Notes: generated by a model not told the origin, from the sequence alone. 64,000 nucleotides of DNA from Mixta mediterraneensis (GCF_014946725.1 NZ_JACFXY010000003.1:62001-126000), one strand, 5' to 3'. Numbered from the stretch's first letter, positions 51,910 through 61,975 are shown. A program made the numbers and translations.

Positions 51910-52125
51910 TAAGCGAAGCGGAAAAGCCGTATATGCAGTATAAAAATTGATTAATTTGATCAACAAGTGTTCTTTTTAACTAAACGAAGCGGCCAGATTC
52001 TGTACGGACAAATAATTAGCGCGAAATAAGATCAATAAATGATCAATTATGCCTCAACCGATATTAATTAAGCCTGTCCAGGTAAGAAAAGCCTGGTCAA
52101 AAATCGTGTGATATAAACGAAGCGG
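51910..52125. repeat. Three copies of TAARCGAAGCGG
   Basis: The 12-mer occurs at 51910-51921, 51981-51992 and 52114-52125, all in the same orientation, within 216 noncoding bases. Function is unknown. Confidence 0.65.
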
Positions 52126-52789
52126 GGATGCGAAATAATAATTGTCTGAGAGGACGTGTTGCGTAATTACATCTGACTTGCCCCCCTTTGCATTTTACCT
52201 GGCGACCATTTGCAAATTACTCGACCATCGCCAGCAAAATCTGACCGCACACATTCGAAGGTGGAGAACCTTCATCTGAACGACTGCTGTCTGCTGTGTG
52301 CCCAGACTGTGTGAAATCCCTGACTACAAACTGAAGGCCGCGCGTCTACACAAAATCTGAGATATTTTGACTGGTAAGCTGATGCAGATTTAACGTAAAT
52401 GCGCATTTTTCAGCTCTGTTTGAGGGAATCCTTTCAGCTAAGTACGTTTTCACACAGCCTGTGCCAAAAGCTGGCGTAGCTAACTGGAGCCATTATGGTA
52501 AATGGGATTGGTTATGAGGAGGCTTATGGGTACAGGAACCCGGTCTGCCCCTTTCATAGATTCTACCTTGGTATGGATAGGGGAATTTTAGGAAAAAAAG
52601 AAAACAAACCACAGCAAGGTTATTTTTCAGCCAAACTGATGGCGATAACACCTTTTTTGGCAGGTGCCGCACACAGGAACGGCGGTTGCCCCCAGGCGAT
52701 GTTGTTGGCTTGCCGTAGGGAGCCATGGCAACAGCTGCAACGAAGCTTATGGCTTAATCCTGATGCCTGATACGAGGAGTTTTCCCGGT

Positions 52790-53440
52790 ATGAAAAGACG
52801 AGTTTTGAATTTCTACCGTCACAACTGGCACTTCGTGAGAGGCATAATTTTTGTCGTCCTCTCGTTTTTTATGGGCTTCTGGGGCAGTTTATTTAGCCCC
52901 ATTCAGGTGATTTTGATATTCAGCTTCATGGCGATGCTCGCTCACCAAGTTGAGGAATATGGCTAACCCAGCGGATTTCCAACGGTAACTAATTTAATGG
53001 TGATGGGAGAGAAAGATATTCCTGACCGCTATCCCTTAAACGCCAATCAGTGCATGATCAGCAATACGCTATTAACCTATCTCTTTTATATCGCGGCCAT
53101 ATCCTTTCCCGACCTCATCTGGCTCGGCCTTGCGCAGGTCGGATTGGGCTTGTTTCAGGTACTCGCACACGGCATTGCCGTCCCTGTACGTATAAAGCGT
53201 CTGTACAATCCTGGACTCGCAACGGCCCTATTCCTTTTCTTGCCCATTGGTATTGATTACATTTGGTACGTAACGACAAACCATATCGCAAGCCCGGGAG
53301 ACTTCGTGCCTGGCATCTTCGCTACGCTCGGCGCGGTGGTTTTCCTGTTTTTACTCCCGATTATTCTGCTCAGAAGTAAACAGTCGAAATATCCATTTTC
53401 AGAATCCGAAATGGGCCGGAGCGCCGGACAAAGGTTTTGA
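52790..53440 (+). pseudogene. HXXEE-domain membrane protein, interrupted by an in-frame stop
   Basis: The reading frame has the HXXEE-family pattern with several membrane helices: 'IFSFMAMLAHQVEEYG', then a TAA codon (52964-52966), then 'FPTVTNLMVMGEKDIPDRYPLNANQCMISNTLLTYLFYIAAI' in the same frame. In relatives the stop position is expected to be Trp (EEYGWP). Ribosome-binding site GAGGAG precedes the ATG. The function of the family is unknown. A separate 147-residue product could start at 52997, but it would lack the HXXEE motif. Confidence 0.75.
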
Positions 53441-53962
53441 GAGAAGTCATCGGGTTTTATCGTTACGGTTTTTTCAAACAAACGCACCATAAAAAGCGGT
53501 GACCCGAGGTAGCTCGGTTCGCTATTCGTTGGGCAAAAAGCCTGCCGTGAACCCGCTCACGACCAAATCATGGCTTTATGTTTATTAAGGAAAGCACATG
53601 ATCACCAATACTTACCAGGAGTGTTCTCCACTACATGGTTATATCCATCGAACGCTAAACCTAAGTCATCTACGGTGACCAGCTCCCCGTTGATTAATAC
53701 AGCTACGTCTGATGTGCAAAGCAATGCCATGTTGATCTGGCTCTTTCGTCACCTGTAAAAATTGAATCGAGGGATCGTGTTATCGACCACCAGCGGCCTG
53801 TGTCCGCTGTTTCGTTAATAGCAGGGGCTGGAGGGTAAAGATTGATTCGCGATGTGCTGTGCTGTGCTAAGCGTGTGACGTCATTCGCCTGCCGTCAGTA
53901 TGGGTATCCGGCAACCCTATGTTTAAATGGCCCGGCTTTAACTGTTGCGCTTTCTGACGAGG
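53441..53962. other. Noncoding region between the HXXEE pseudogene and the diguanylate cyclase
   Basis: About 520 bases. A 42-residue frame on the minus strand (53602-53730, 'VAVLINGELVTVDDLGLAFDGYNHV') is readable, but has no clear ribosome-binding site. Nothing else could be assigned. Confidence 0.4.
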
Positions 53963-54922
53963 TCACAGCGTGGTGACTTTTCCAAGCGCTACGCCACGCT
54001 TGCCGTTTTTCTTAATGTAATACATAGCTTCATCGGCACGTGCCAACGCCGCGTCGAAGCTGTCTTGTGCCTCAACCTGCGCGACACCCACAGACGCACC
54101 AATACTGGCGTTGCCATTGTCCATTTCAAACATCGTCAACGCGGCATCAAGGCAGGCATACGCCGTATGGGTTATCAACGGATTATCCAGCGCATATGGC
54201 ATCAATAAAACAAACTCATCTCCACCTAAGCGTCCAATCACCACCTCTGATGGACATGCTTCAATCAGGCGCTGACTTAACTGAATCAACACGGCATCGC
54301 CGCTGCGATGCCCTAACGTGTCATTGACGTGTTTAAAATCATCTAAATCGATGAAAGCCACACATAGCGCGCCTTGTGCTTTCAGTTCGCGGAAGTGATT
54401 GTGCAAAGCATACCGGTTGGTTAACAGCGTAAGGGGATCGTGCAGCGCCAGTACCGCCAGTTGCTCTTCGTACTGCTTCTCTTTGGTCATGTCGATATGG
54501 GTGCCAGTTACCTTGAGAGGGCGTCCTGCTTCATCCCATTCGCTGATCCGGCCACGATCCAATACCCAGGTGATTTTGCCATTTTTACCGATCATGCGGT
54601 GCAAGGCTTCGTAATAGGGCGCAACGCCTTCAATATGATCGTAAAAAGCTTTTAATACCTCGTCTGCATCGTCAGGATGTAAACATTCTTTCCACGATTC
54701 AAAATTGGCGGCGGTTTCCCTGGGCTGGAAACCGAGCATGGCTCCCCAGCGACGATTAAAAATCACCAGCTTACCGCTGGGAATTTCTAGCTGCCATAAG
54801 CATAAACCTGTGCCATCCAGCGCTGCATTTAATTTGTTACGTGCGTCGTGCGCTATACGCTTGAGCCGCGCATTATGCTTTTTCAGATTTTGTATCTGCT
54901 GATGCAGCGCTTCGTCAGACAT
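53963..54922 (-). CDS. Diguanylate cyclase with PAS sensor domain
   Basis: A 319-residue cytoplasmic protein: an N-terminal coiled coil (1-25), a PAS domain with PAC segment (about 30-145, 'LCLWQLEIPSGKLVIFNRRWGAMLGF' and 'VTGTHIDMTKEKQYEEQL'), and a GGDEF domain with the intact active site 'GRLGGDEFVLLMPYA'. It should make cyclic di-GMP in response to a signal sensed by PAS, perhaps linking surface or motility behaviour. It is a single gene. Confidence 0.92.
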   Translation of the reverse strand: MSDEALHQQIQNLKKHNARLKRIAHDARNKLNAALDGTGLCLWQLEIPSGKLVIFNRRWGAMLGFQPRETAANFESWKECLHPDDADEVLKAFYDHIEGVAPYYEALHRMIGKNGKITWVLDRGRISEWDEAGRPLKVTGTHIDMTKEKQYEEQLAVLALHDPLTLLTNRYALHNHFRELKAQGALCVAFIDLDDFKHVNDTLGHRSGDAVLIQLSQRLIEACPSEVVIGRLGGDEFVLLMPYALDNPLITHTAYACLDAALTMFEMDNGNASIGASVGVAQVEAQDSFDAALARADEAMYYIKKNGKRGVALGKVTTL

Positions 54923-55663
54923 GGCAATTATGTATAAGTATAAAAAGGGTATTTTGCCTGCCAGTTTTTATCTGTAAATAGAGCACTATAAAACGCGATT
55001 AGCAACGGATAATTGTGTCCGGCACAGGATATTAAGTGGCATGAAACGTTTAAACCAGCACAGCGCAATCATCGCCGTTTCCTTTGTCCGAGGGTTCGTC
55101 GCAACAAAGCATAATTGTGTCAAATGTCTTGTTCACCGTATGACTTTATTTTTCGGATGCGTAATCACTAAGGGTGTGGAGTTGCAAATTCTCCAGGAAA
55201 AACCGGTCCGACAGAGTGAGCACAGAAGATGGCGAGGACATCGAACCCGGAAAATTTCCGCACGCTGACGGTGACCTACCCTCGGCGGGCTGGCAGTCGT
55301 ACCTGATTGATTTCACTTTCTGGCGAAAAGCTATCCGTAATGACTGAACATGATACAGCGTCGTCCGGCTACGAAAATCCTTCCCCCTGTCCTGAAAGGG
55401 CTAGCCAAAAGCAGATCCCCCTTTCGCGCAGCGAGTTTATTAGCGTTATTTAAATCACTCCCGGCCATTTTACGCCAATGAAAATCGTTATCCATCCCAC
55501 TAAAATTTAAAGATATTTGCCTATTATCGTTTTCATTGATGAAAGTCAGGAGAGCTTCGCTTTGTGCTCCTGTAAGGTGCAGATAGCAGGCCAGACGCGC
55601 TTGCTATCTGTACCTTACCGCTTTCGCACAGAACGGACGAAAGCGCTCATAAAAAACTAAGGG
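54923..55663. other. Noncoding region upstream of the GH3 pseudogene
   Basis: About 740 bases without a convincing gene. A 75-codon frame (55041-55268) has no support. A near-palindromic stretch at 55566-55615 (gcagatagcaggccagacgcgcttgctatctg) may be a hairpin or operator. Confidence 0.4.
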
Positions 55664-57619
55664 ATGAGTATGAAACTACATAAAGCAGGGCTGTCTGCTG
55701 CCGTTATCTTCCTTTCAATGCCTGCCTGGGCGGTTCCGCAGCTAAAGGGAACTGATTCGATACCTGCCGTTATCGCTGCTATGACGCCCGAAGAGAAAGC
55801 CTCACTGGTCTCTGGCACCGGCATGAACAATGCAGAAAAAGTGGCGGGTGCTGCCGGTTCGACGGTGGCCATCCCGAGGCTGGGGATCCCTCAAATTGTC
55901 TTTGCAGACGGACCGGTAGGCGTCAGGTTAGGGGCTGGCCCAACCGGCGGTGAGAAACGTTTTGCTACCGGCTTTCCGGTTTCCGTCGCGATGGCCGCGA
56001 CCTGGGACCCGCAGTTGATCCAACAAGTGGGTGGAGCGATAGGTAATGAGGCCAGGCAGTATGGCGTTGATCTCATGCTTGGTCCGGCAATTAACATACA
56101 GCGCAATGTGCTAAATGGCCGAAACTTCGAGTACTTCTCGGAAGATCCGTGGCTAAATGCCATGATTACCGTTGGTTATATTAATGGCATGCAGGCTCAG
56201 GGGGTTGGTGCGGTACTCAAACACTTTGCCGCTAATAATCAGGAAACGCGCCGACAGACGGTTAATGAAATTATTTCTCCCCGTGCCTTGCGGGAAATCT
56301 ATTTCCCCGGTTTTGAATATGCAATGGAAAAGGCACAGCCCTGGGCGGTAATGAGTTCCTATCCTGCCATTAACGGAACCCCCTCCTCACAAAACTCGTG
56401 GTTGCTAAAGGACGTGTTGCGTCATCAGTGGAAGTTCAATGGCTTTGTGATGTCTGACTGGTATGGCGTCAGTGACCCTGTCAGGGCGCTGCAGAACGGT
56501 AATGATCTCAACATGCCCGGCGGCCTGTCAGAAAAAGAGACGCCTTTCCTGCGTCGTAATACTGACCCGAAAGACGTTATTCTCGCGGCATTGAAGTCCG
56601 GTGAGTTAACCCAGCATCAGATCGACGAAAATATCCGCAATATCCTTAATGGAGTGATTAAAACACACCGTTTCAAAGATGCAGGCGCTGCCGGAAGATC
56701 GGAACCTATCGATCACTCTTCACTGGCGCGTCAGGTTGCAGCTGATTCCATGGTATTGCTGAAAAATGATTCAGCGACCCTGCCGATGCCCTCTTCCTTT
56801 CGCATTGCGGCTTTCGGTCACAACGTTAACAACTTTTTTGTTATCGGGGGCGGTAGCGCGGAAGTCAATATTGATCCCAAACGGCTGGTGACCTTGTCTT
56901 AGGGAATGAAAAATGCCGGATTAACTCTTATCGATACCATTGAGGGACAACCGCTCAATGAGCAGGCCAACGATGCTGCCATCACCCGTGCGGCGCAGCA
57001 GAGTGATATCGCCCTGATTTCAGTGGGACGCAGTTCTACAGAGGGGGCCGATCGCTATTCGATGACCATGCACGCAGACGAAGTAGCAATGATTGAAAGG
57101 GTATCCGCACTATTCCATCAGCAAAATAAAAAGGTAGTGGTCGTGCTCAACATAGGTTCGCCTATCGAGATGGCGTCATGGGAGAGCAACGCTGACGCTA
57201 TTCTTCTTGCCTGGCAGCCTGGTGAACAGGCAGGGAACGCTGTAGCAGACATTCTTACCGGTAAAGTGAATCCTTCGGGCAAACTGCCGTTAACCTTCCC
57301 CAAACGCCTGGAAGATTCACCAGGCTTTGGCAACTATCCAGGCAGCGCCAAAACGGTTATCTATGGTGAAGGGATTTATGTCGGCTACCGTTATTTTGAC
57401 ACCCGACGTATCGCTCCGATGTACCCGTTTGGCTATGGGCTTTCGTATTCCAGCGTAAAGTATGGGAAAGCCCGTCCTGAAAAACCGGTATTTAATCTCG
57501 ATAAGCAGGAAAGTATTAAGATTAGCGTTCAATTGCACAATCTTTCTCAGAGAGAGACAAAAGAAGTGGTTCAGCTCTGAACCGCCCCGGTTTTCCGGGA
57601 GAGTATTTTAGTTGGGAAC

Positions 57620-58498
57620 TCAGGCTGCCAGATCCTTATTCCCGATGGAAGCATAATATGCCCGTTCGGCTTCTGCCGGTGGGATATGCCCCAGCCTTTC
57701 CAGCAGCCGGCGATTGTTGTACCAGTCCACCCACGCCAGCGTCGCCAGCTCCACTTCGCCGCGGTTTTTCCAGCTTTGCCTGTGTATCACCTCCGCTTTG
57801 TACAGGCCGTTGATGCTTTCGGCCATCGCGTTATCATAAGAGTCACCCGTGCTTCCCGTTGAAGCCAGAAGCTCCGCCTCCTGCAACCGCTGTGTGTAGG
57901 CCAGCGACACGTACTGTGAACCTTTGTCGCTGTGATGGATGGTTCCTGATGGCCGACGGGCCCACAGCGCCTGCTCCAGCGCATCCAGCACGAACGTCGT
58001 CTCCATCGACGATGACACCCGCCAGCCCACGATGCGACCGGCGAACACGTCGATAATGAACGCTACGTATGCGAAGCCCTGCCAGGTGCTGGCGTACGTG
58101 AAGTCTGCCACCCACAGCTGGTCAGGGCGTTCAGCCACGAACTGACGGTTCACCCGGTCATGCGCGGCAGGGGTCTTACGGCTGACGGTGGTTCGCACCT
58201 TTTTACCTCGCAGTACGCCGGTTAGGCCCATGGACTTCATCAGCCTCGCGATGGTGCATCGGGCCACGCTGAAGCCCTCCCGTAGCAGCTGGCGCCAGAC
58301 CTTGCGAACACCATAGACGCCGTAGTTTTCGTCGTACACGCGCTGTATCTCCTGCTTCAGTTTCTCATCACGCTGGTCGCGATGGCTACGTCTGTCAGGA
58401 TGCAGCTGATATTCACGGTAGCGGTAGTATGACGACGGGGCGATATCCAGCTCATGGCATACCGGTCCGACCCCGTATTCATCGCTCAGGGTATCCAC
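57620..58498 (-). CDS. IS3-family transposase orfB (DDE integrase domain)
   Basis: A 292-residue rve-type transposase: 'YGVYGVRKVWRQLLREGFSVARCTIARLMKSMGLTG', 'DQLWVADFTYASTWQGFAYVAFIIDVFAGRIVGW' and 'HSDKGSQYVSLAYTQRL' hold the catalytic D-D(35)E residues. It would be made as a fusion with orfA by frameshift near an A-rich stretch at 58511-58516. Confidence 0.93.
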   Translation of the reverse strand: MDTLSDEYGVGPVCHELDIAPSSYYRYREYQLHPDRRSHRDQRDEKLKQEIQRVYDENYGVYGVRKVWRQLLREGFSVARCTIARLMKSMGLTGVLRGKKVRTTVSRKTPAAHDRVNRQFVAERPDQLWVADFTYASTWQGFAYVAFIIDVFAGRIVGWRVSSSMETTFVLDALEQALWARRPSGTIHHSDKGSQYVSLAYTQRLQEAELLASTGSTGDSYDNAMAESINGLYKAEVIHRQSWKNRGEVELATLAWVDWYNNRRLLERLGHIPPAEAERAYYASIGNKDLAA

Positions 58499-58506
58499 CA
58501 GGAGGG

Positions 58507-58833
58507 CTATTTTTTCCAGAGGCGGTCGAACTCCCCCCTCGCCAAATAAACTGAGGCCTGCCGCCGGATATCATTGCCGCGCCGCCGCTCGCGGGTCTCA
58601 CGCTCCAGCTCTTTCAGGCGCTGGCGCTCAGTGGTGGAGAGACCACCATCACCGCCACCGGCATCACGTTCATACTGACGCAGCCAGATACGCAGGGTCT
58701 CCGGCGTGCAGCCGATTTTAGGGGCGATGGAACTCAGGGCTGCCCACTGTGAGTCATATCCGTCCTGGCATTCCAGAACCATGCGGACGACGCGCTGCCG
58801 TATCTCGGGGGAAAAACGTGTATTTTTAGTCAT
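58507..58833 (-). CDS. IS3-family transposase orfA (helix-turn-helix)
   Basis: A 108-residue DNA-binding subunit with the start 'KNTRFSPEIRQRVVRMVLECQDGYDSQWAALSSIAPKIGCTPETLRIWLRQYERDAG' and a leucine-zipper-like C-terminus, typical of IS3 orfA. Confidence 0.9.
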   Translation of the reverse strand: MTKNTRFSPEIRQRVVRMVLECQDGYDSQWAALSSIAPKIGCTPETLRIWLRQYERDAGGGDGGLSTTERQRLKELERETRERRRGNDIRRQASVYLARGEFDRLWKK

Positions 58834-59364
58834 CCTGTTTACCTCTCTCTCAGGGAGTTTAGTCTCCAGGATTCCCGGGGCGGTTCACTCTATGTGCACG
58901 ACAACGCTTCGCGTCTCGACAGACCGGAACAGGAGCTGAAAGCTTTTGAAAAGGTCAGCCTGGCTGCGGGAGCAGAGAAGCAGGTGACGCTGAATCTTGA
59001 CAAGCGTGCCTTCTCATATTTTGACGAGGACAGGAATGACTGGGTACTTGAACCGGGCCGATTCACATTGCGTATCGGCAGCTCTTCGCGGGACATCCAT
59101 ACAGAGGTTCCTCTTACTGTCACCTCATCGACACCAGCCTTCTCCTTTGAAACGCCGTGGATTGATATACAAACATATGAAAAAGCGGCTTCAATTGTGG
59201 CGAAAGCCATCGGAGATGAAGCGACTAATGCCTGGATTGAGGGAACACCAACCCTGGGTGATAAGCTGGACGATGCGTTGAAACAGCAACCAGAACTGAT
59301 GAAGGACGAGAAGAAAAAGCTAATTCTGAAGCAGAATATCTTACGTCAAATCAATGCATTGTAG

Positions 59365-59694
59365 TACTCGTTGGCATGTAAATACGCACCGCCAATGACA
59401 CAAGCAGTGCTGCTAAGCCAGCACTGCTTCAAAATATTACATTGCCTCTACCGCTCTATCCTCCAAGCTGCGCTTACCCTCTTTCCGATACAGTAACCAA
59501 AGAAAGGCGCTCGAACAGAGGCTTGCTTCATCTATGAATACGGACATTCAGAGGGATTCGCTGTGAATTATTGCCAGCTATCGAGAAAGGAACGCCAGGG
59601 CGAGCCACAGGAGGTGGCGAGGGCATCGAACGTTCGGGGACGGGTTCGGCCTCCTGAACGCAAAAACCCGCCTTGCGGCGGGTTCTTTAAATAG
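59365..59694. other. Noncoding DNA between the GH3 remnant and the tRNA fragment
   Basis: About 330 bases. The right end carries a strong terminator hairpin (59665-59688); the rest could not be assigned. Confidence 0.5.
59663..59690 (-). terminator. Terminator downstream of the tRNA-Phe fragment
   Basis: GC-rich stem (acccgcc/ggcgggt) followed, on the minus strand, by TTTTTG. It is placed where the terminator of a tRNA-Phe gene would be, five bases after its CCA end. Confidence 0.75.
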
Positions 59695-59744
59695 TGGTGC
59701 CCGAACCCGGAATCGAACCAGGGACACGGGGATTTTCAATCCCC
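59695..59744 (-). repeat. tRNA-Phe 3' fragment, att site of an integrative element
   Basis: The 50 bases equal the 3' part of tRNA-Phe, from the anticodon stem (GAA anticodon, + strand 'ttc') through the CCA end, and then stop matching. The 5' half (D-arm and acceptor 5' strand) is missing, so this is not a working tRNA. SPI-7/PAPI-1-type elements use tRNA-Phe or related genes and leave such a direct repeat at the far end, beside parA, as here. Confidence 0.85.
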
Positions 59745-59809
59745 GTGTTTTTGGAAAGCAGTGAAGTGAGCAATCGTTCTCATCTGAATAATGTTATTCA
59801 GGTGACGAA

Positions 59810-60694
59810 ATGCATTCAAAAACGAAAGTTGTCCCCGTAGTTTCTACCAAAGGTGGCGAGGGGAAATCAACCCAGGCCGCTAATCTCGGCGGTTTTCTCG
59901 CCGATGCAGGCATAAAAACCCTCATTATTGACGGCGACCACGCCCAGCCTACTGCCAGCAGTATCTATCCCTTAGCATACGAAGCACCATGTGGCCTCTA
60001 TGAACTGCTCATGCAGACCGTAGACCTCTCAAAGGCCGAAAACATTATTTCGCGCACCGAGATCGATAATCTTGACGTCATCGTCTCCAATGATCCCCGC
60101 AACCTTTTACCTACCTATATGCTCAATGTTGCTGACGGACGCGTGCGTCTCCGCAATGCCTTATCAAACCCGGTCTTCAGCCAGTATGACGTCATCCTGA
60201 TTGATTCACAGGGTTCACGCTCGGTGATGTCGGAACTGATTATTCTTGCAGCTACCGGTGAAATGATTGGAATGGTCAAGCCGGTGCTGCCTGATGTACG
60301 TGAATTTATGCGCGGCACCGTTGCTCTGATGGAAGAGCTGCTCCCGTACATGGCTTTTGGTATCAGTCTTCCACGCATACGTATGCTGGTGAACTGCATG
60401 GATTATACGCTGCTTGCCAAAACTACGGTTGAACAAGCTGAGAGCATCATACTGAGCGGTGATTACAGCCAGCATGCGAATAAGATCGTCATCGATATGC
60501 TCCAGACACGCATTTATGATCTGGATGTTTACAAGCAGGGGCATGCGGCCGGTCAGCCCGTGCACCGCCTTGAGAAGAAAACCAGCCGTAAAAGTGATTC
60601 TGCGTTTGATTCTATGCACAAACTCGCCTGTGAACTTTTCCCGGAATGGAAAGAGAAGTTTGATGCATTAGCAAACGCTGGTGAGGGGGAATAA
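59810..60694 (+). CDS. parA: ParA/Soj ATPase of an ICE
   Basis: A 294-residue protein with the deviant Walker A motif 'KGGEGKST' (residues 14-21) and 'DGDHAQPTASS', a ParA-type partition ATPase. In integrative elements of the SPI-7/PAPI-1 group, parA (soj) lies at the end opposite the integrase, close to the att site, and helps maintain the excised circle. Here it begins 65 bases after the tRNA-Phe fragment. The next gene overlaps by one base but is broken after about 25 codons. Confidence 0.9.
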   Translation: MHSKTKVVPVVSTKGGEGKSTQAANLGGFLADAGIKTLIIDGDHAQPTASSIYPLAYEAPCGLYELLMQTVDLSKAENIISRTEIDNLDVIVSNDPRNLLPTYMLNVADGRVRLRNALSNPVFSQYDVILIDSQGSRSVMSELIILAATGEMIGMVKPVLPDVREFMRGTVALMEELLPYMAFGISLPRIRMLVNCMDYTLLAKTTVEQAESIILSGDYSQHANKIVIDMLQTRIYDLDVYKQGHAAGQPVHRLEKKTSRKSDSAFDSMHKLACELFPEWKEKFDALANAGEGE

Positions 60695-60765
60695 TGTCTG
60701 ACGTTAAACCAACCCCTGAATCAGTTTTGACATGCTGGCAGCATGAGCTGCCAGCAGGCAAACAA
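60694..60765 (+). pseudogene. Truncated second gene of the ICE
   Basis: The first 24 codons (MSDVKPTPESVLTCWQHELPAGKQ) follow parA with coupled start ATG at the parA stop. The frame then runs into the antisense of the next gene, so only the N-terminus remains. In related elements a replication gene follows parA, but the fragment is too short to name. Confidence 0.5.
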
Positions 60766-61188
60766 TCACGCAGCCTCAAAGCGAAAAGGCGTATCCAGGC
60801 AGTCGAGTTTTCTCTCGATGCGGGTTTGCAATTGCTTCAGACCGGCGAAGTCGGTCCAGTCATCTGTAAGAGCAAGGGACAGTTCGGCCCAGGACATTTT
60901 GGACACATCTGCAGGAAGCAGGTGATGGCGACGGATTACTGCATAGTGCAGGGCATCTTTCGGCGAGCAGTTTCGGAATTGCTGTTTCCACTGGTTGCTT
61001 TTGCTGAGCCACTCCCCCAACCACAACAGACGATAGACCATCTGACGTTCTTCTTTCGGGGCTTTCTTCGCTTCTTCCCAGAAACGTTTGCTCAGATTGT
61101 CAAAAACGTCATCGTTATAAACCAAATCAATGCCGGACGGCAGCTGAGTATGTGCGCCGGTGGACGGCAGGTGTGCATGTGTATTCAT
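60766..61188 (-). CDS. Unknown accessory protein
   Basis: A 140-residue protein starting MNTHAHLP, with an ATG after GAGGACAT. It is helical and basic ('RFWEEAKKAPKEERQMVYRLLWLGEWLSKSNQWKQQFRNCSPKDALHYAVIRRHHLLP'). I do not recognise it; it is probably from a plasmid or integrative element. IS1 lies 19 bases upstream of the start and leaves the ribosome-binding site in place but removes its promoter region. Confidence 0.6.
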   Translation of the reverse strand: MNTHAHLPSTGAHTQLPSGIDLVYNDDVFDNLSKRFWEEAKKAPKEERQMVYRLLWLGEWLSKSNQWKQQFRNCSPKDALHYAVIRRHHLLPADVSKMSWAELSLALTDDWTDFAGLKQLQTRIERKLDCLDTPFRFEAA

Positions 61189-61262
61189 AGATATGTCCTC
61201 AAAATTGGGTAATGCTCCCAACTTACTGATTTAGTGTATGATGGTGATTTTGAGGTGCTTGC

Positions 61263-61538
61263 GTGGCTTCCATTTCCATCAGATGTCCTTCCTGCTCCGC
61301 TACTGAAGGCGTGGTGCGTAACGGCAAAAGCACTGCCGGACATCAGCGCTATCTCTGCTCTCATTGCCGTAAAACATGGCAACTACAGTTCACTTACACC
61401 GCCTCTCAGCCCGGTACGCACCAGACAATCATTGATATGGCCATGAATGGCGTCGGATGTCGCGCCAGTGCACGCATTATGGGCATTGGCCTCAACACGG
61501 TTTTACGTCACTTAAAAAACTCAGGCCGCAGTCGGTAA
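61263..61538 (+). CDS. insA: IS1 InsA
   Basis: A 91-residue zinc-finger/HTH protein, '[44 protein letters not shown]', typical InsA. It binds the IS ends and represses transposition unless fused with InsB by frameshift. Confidence 0.95.
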   Translation: MASISIRCPSCSATEGVVRNGKSTAGHQRYLCSHCRKTWQLQFTYTASQPGTHQTIIDMAMNGVGCRASARIMGIGLNTVLRHLKNSGRSR

Positions 61539-61960
61539 CCTCGCGCATACAACCGGGCAGTGATGTGATTGTCTGCGCTGAAATGGACGAACAGTGGGGC
61601 TACGTCGGTGCTAAATCACGTCAGCGCTGGCTGTTTTACGCGTATGACAGGATACGGAGGACGGTTGTGGCACACGTCTTCGGTGAACGCACTCTGGCCA
61701 CACTGGAGCGTCTTCTGAGCCTGCTGTCGGCCTTTGAGGTCGTGGTATGGATGACGGATGGCTGGCCGCTGTATGAATCACGCCTGAAGGGAAAGCTGCA
61801 CGTTATCAGCAAGCGTTACACTCAGCGCATTGAGCGACATAACCTGAATCTGAGACAACATCTGGCAAGGCTGGGACGGAAGTCACTGTCGTTCTCAAAA
61901 TCGGTGGAGCTGCATGACAAGGTCATCGGACATTATCTGAACATAAAACACTATCAGTAA
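61457..61960 (+). CDS. insB: IS1 InsB (transposase, frameshifted part)
   Basis: A 167-residue frame with the DDE part '[51 protein letters not shown]' and '[14 protein letters not shown]'. It is expressed as InsAB by frameshifting near the end of insA. Confidence 0.93.
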   Translation: MSRQCTHYGHWPQHGFTSLKKLRPQSVTSRIQPGSDVIVCAEMDEQWGYVGAKSRQRWLFYAYDRIRRTVVAHVFGERTLATLERLLSLLSAFEVVVWMTDGWPLYESRLKGKLHVISKRYTQRIERHNLNLRQHLARLGRKSLSFSKSVELHDKVIGHYLNIKHYQ

Positions 61961-61975
61961 GTTGGAGTCATTACC

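Larger units (their letters stand above)
51637..52789. other. Noncoding stretch with palindromes and repeated motifs
   Basis: About 1,150 bases with no convincing gene. The left half is AT-rich and contains a perfect 20-bp palindrome, three copies of a 12-mer, and TTGATCAA-type words. The right half (52140-52780) looks like degenerate coding debris, but I could not assign it. Confidence 0.5.
57578..58887 (-). mobile_element. IS3-family element inserted in the GH3 gene
   Basis: 1,310 bases with terminal inverted repeats starting TGAACCGCCCCGG, and a 3-bp target duplication CTC (57575-57577 and 58888-58890). Two minus-strand frames (orfA, orfB) are present and appear intact. Confidence 0.93.
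55664..59364 (+). pseudogene. Periplasmic GH3 beta-glucosidase, broken by a nonsense codon and IS3 insertion
   Basis: The restored protein would have 795 residues. It has a signal peptide ('GLSAAVIFLSMPAWAVPQ') and the GH3 domains: 'FADGPVGVRLG', 'LGPAINIQRNVLNGRNFEYFSEDPWLN', the nucleophile block 'GFVMSDWYGVSD', 'PSGKLPLTFPKRLEDSP' and the C-terminal fibronectin III-like part ('LYVHDNASRLDRPEQELKAFEKVSL'). A TAG at 56900-56902 follows 'RLVTLS' in place of a CAG-type codon, and an IS3-family element (57578-58887) sits after '...VVQL'. Removing IS and one CTC duplication restores 'EVVQLYVHDN'. It should have cleaved beta-glucosides; here it is probably inactive. Confidence 0.9.
61208..61975 (+). 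mobile_element. IS1-family element (768 bp)
   Basis: Exactly 768 bases with IS1 ends (ggtaatgctcccaactta... / ...taagttggagtcattacc) and an 8-bp target duplication CAAAATTG on both sides (61200-61207 and 61976-61983). Both insA and insB are present. Confidence 0.96.

Noticed and set aside
51784..52125. Plasmid replication origin
   Set aside because: No replication initiator gene is nearby and the repeats are too few to support an iteron origin.
52493..52770. Overlapping frames on both strands before the HXXEE gene
   Set aside because: Neither has a family resemblance or a good start; probably chance frames in degenerate DNA.
55041..55268. 75-codon plus-strand frame
   Set aside because: No homology, no ribosome-binding site, and uneven composition.
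59695..59770. Complete tRNA-Phe gene
   Set aside because: Only the 3' 50 bases match; the D-arm and the 5' acceptor strand are absent.
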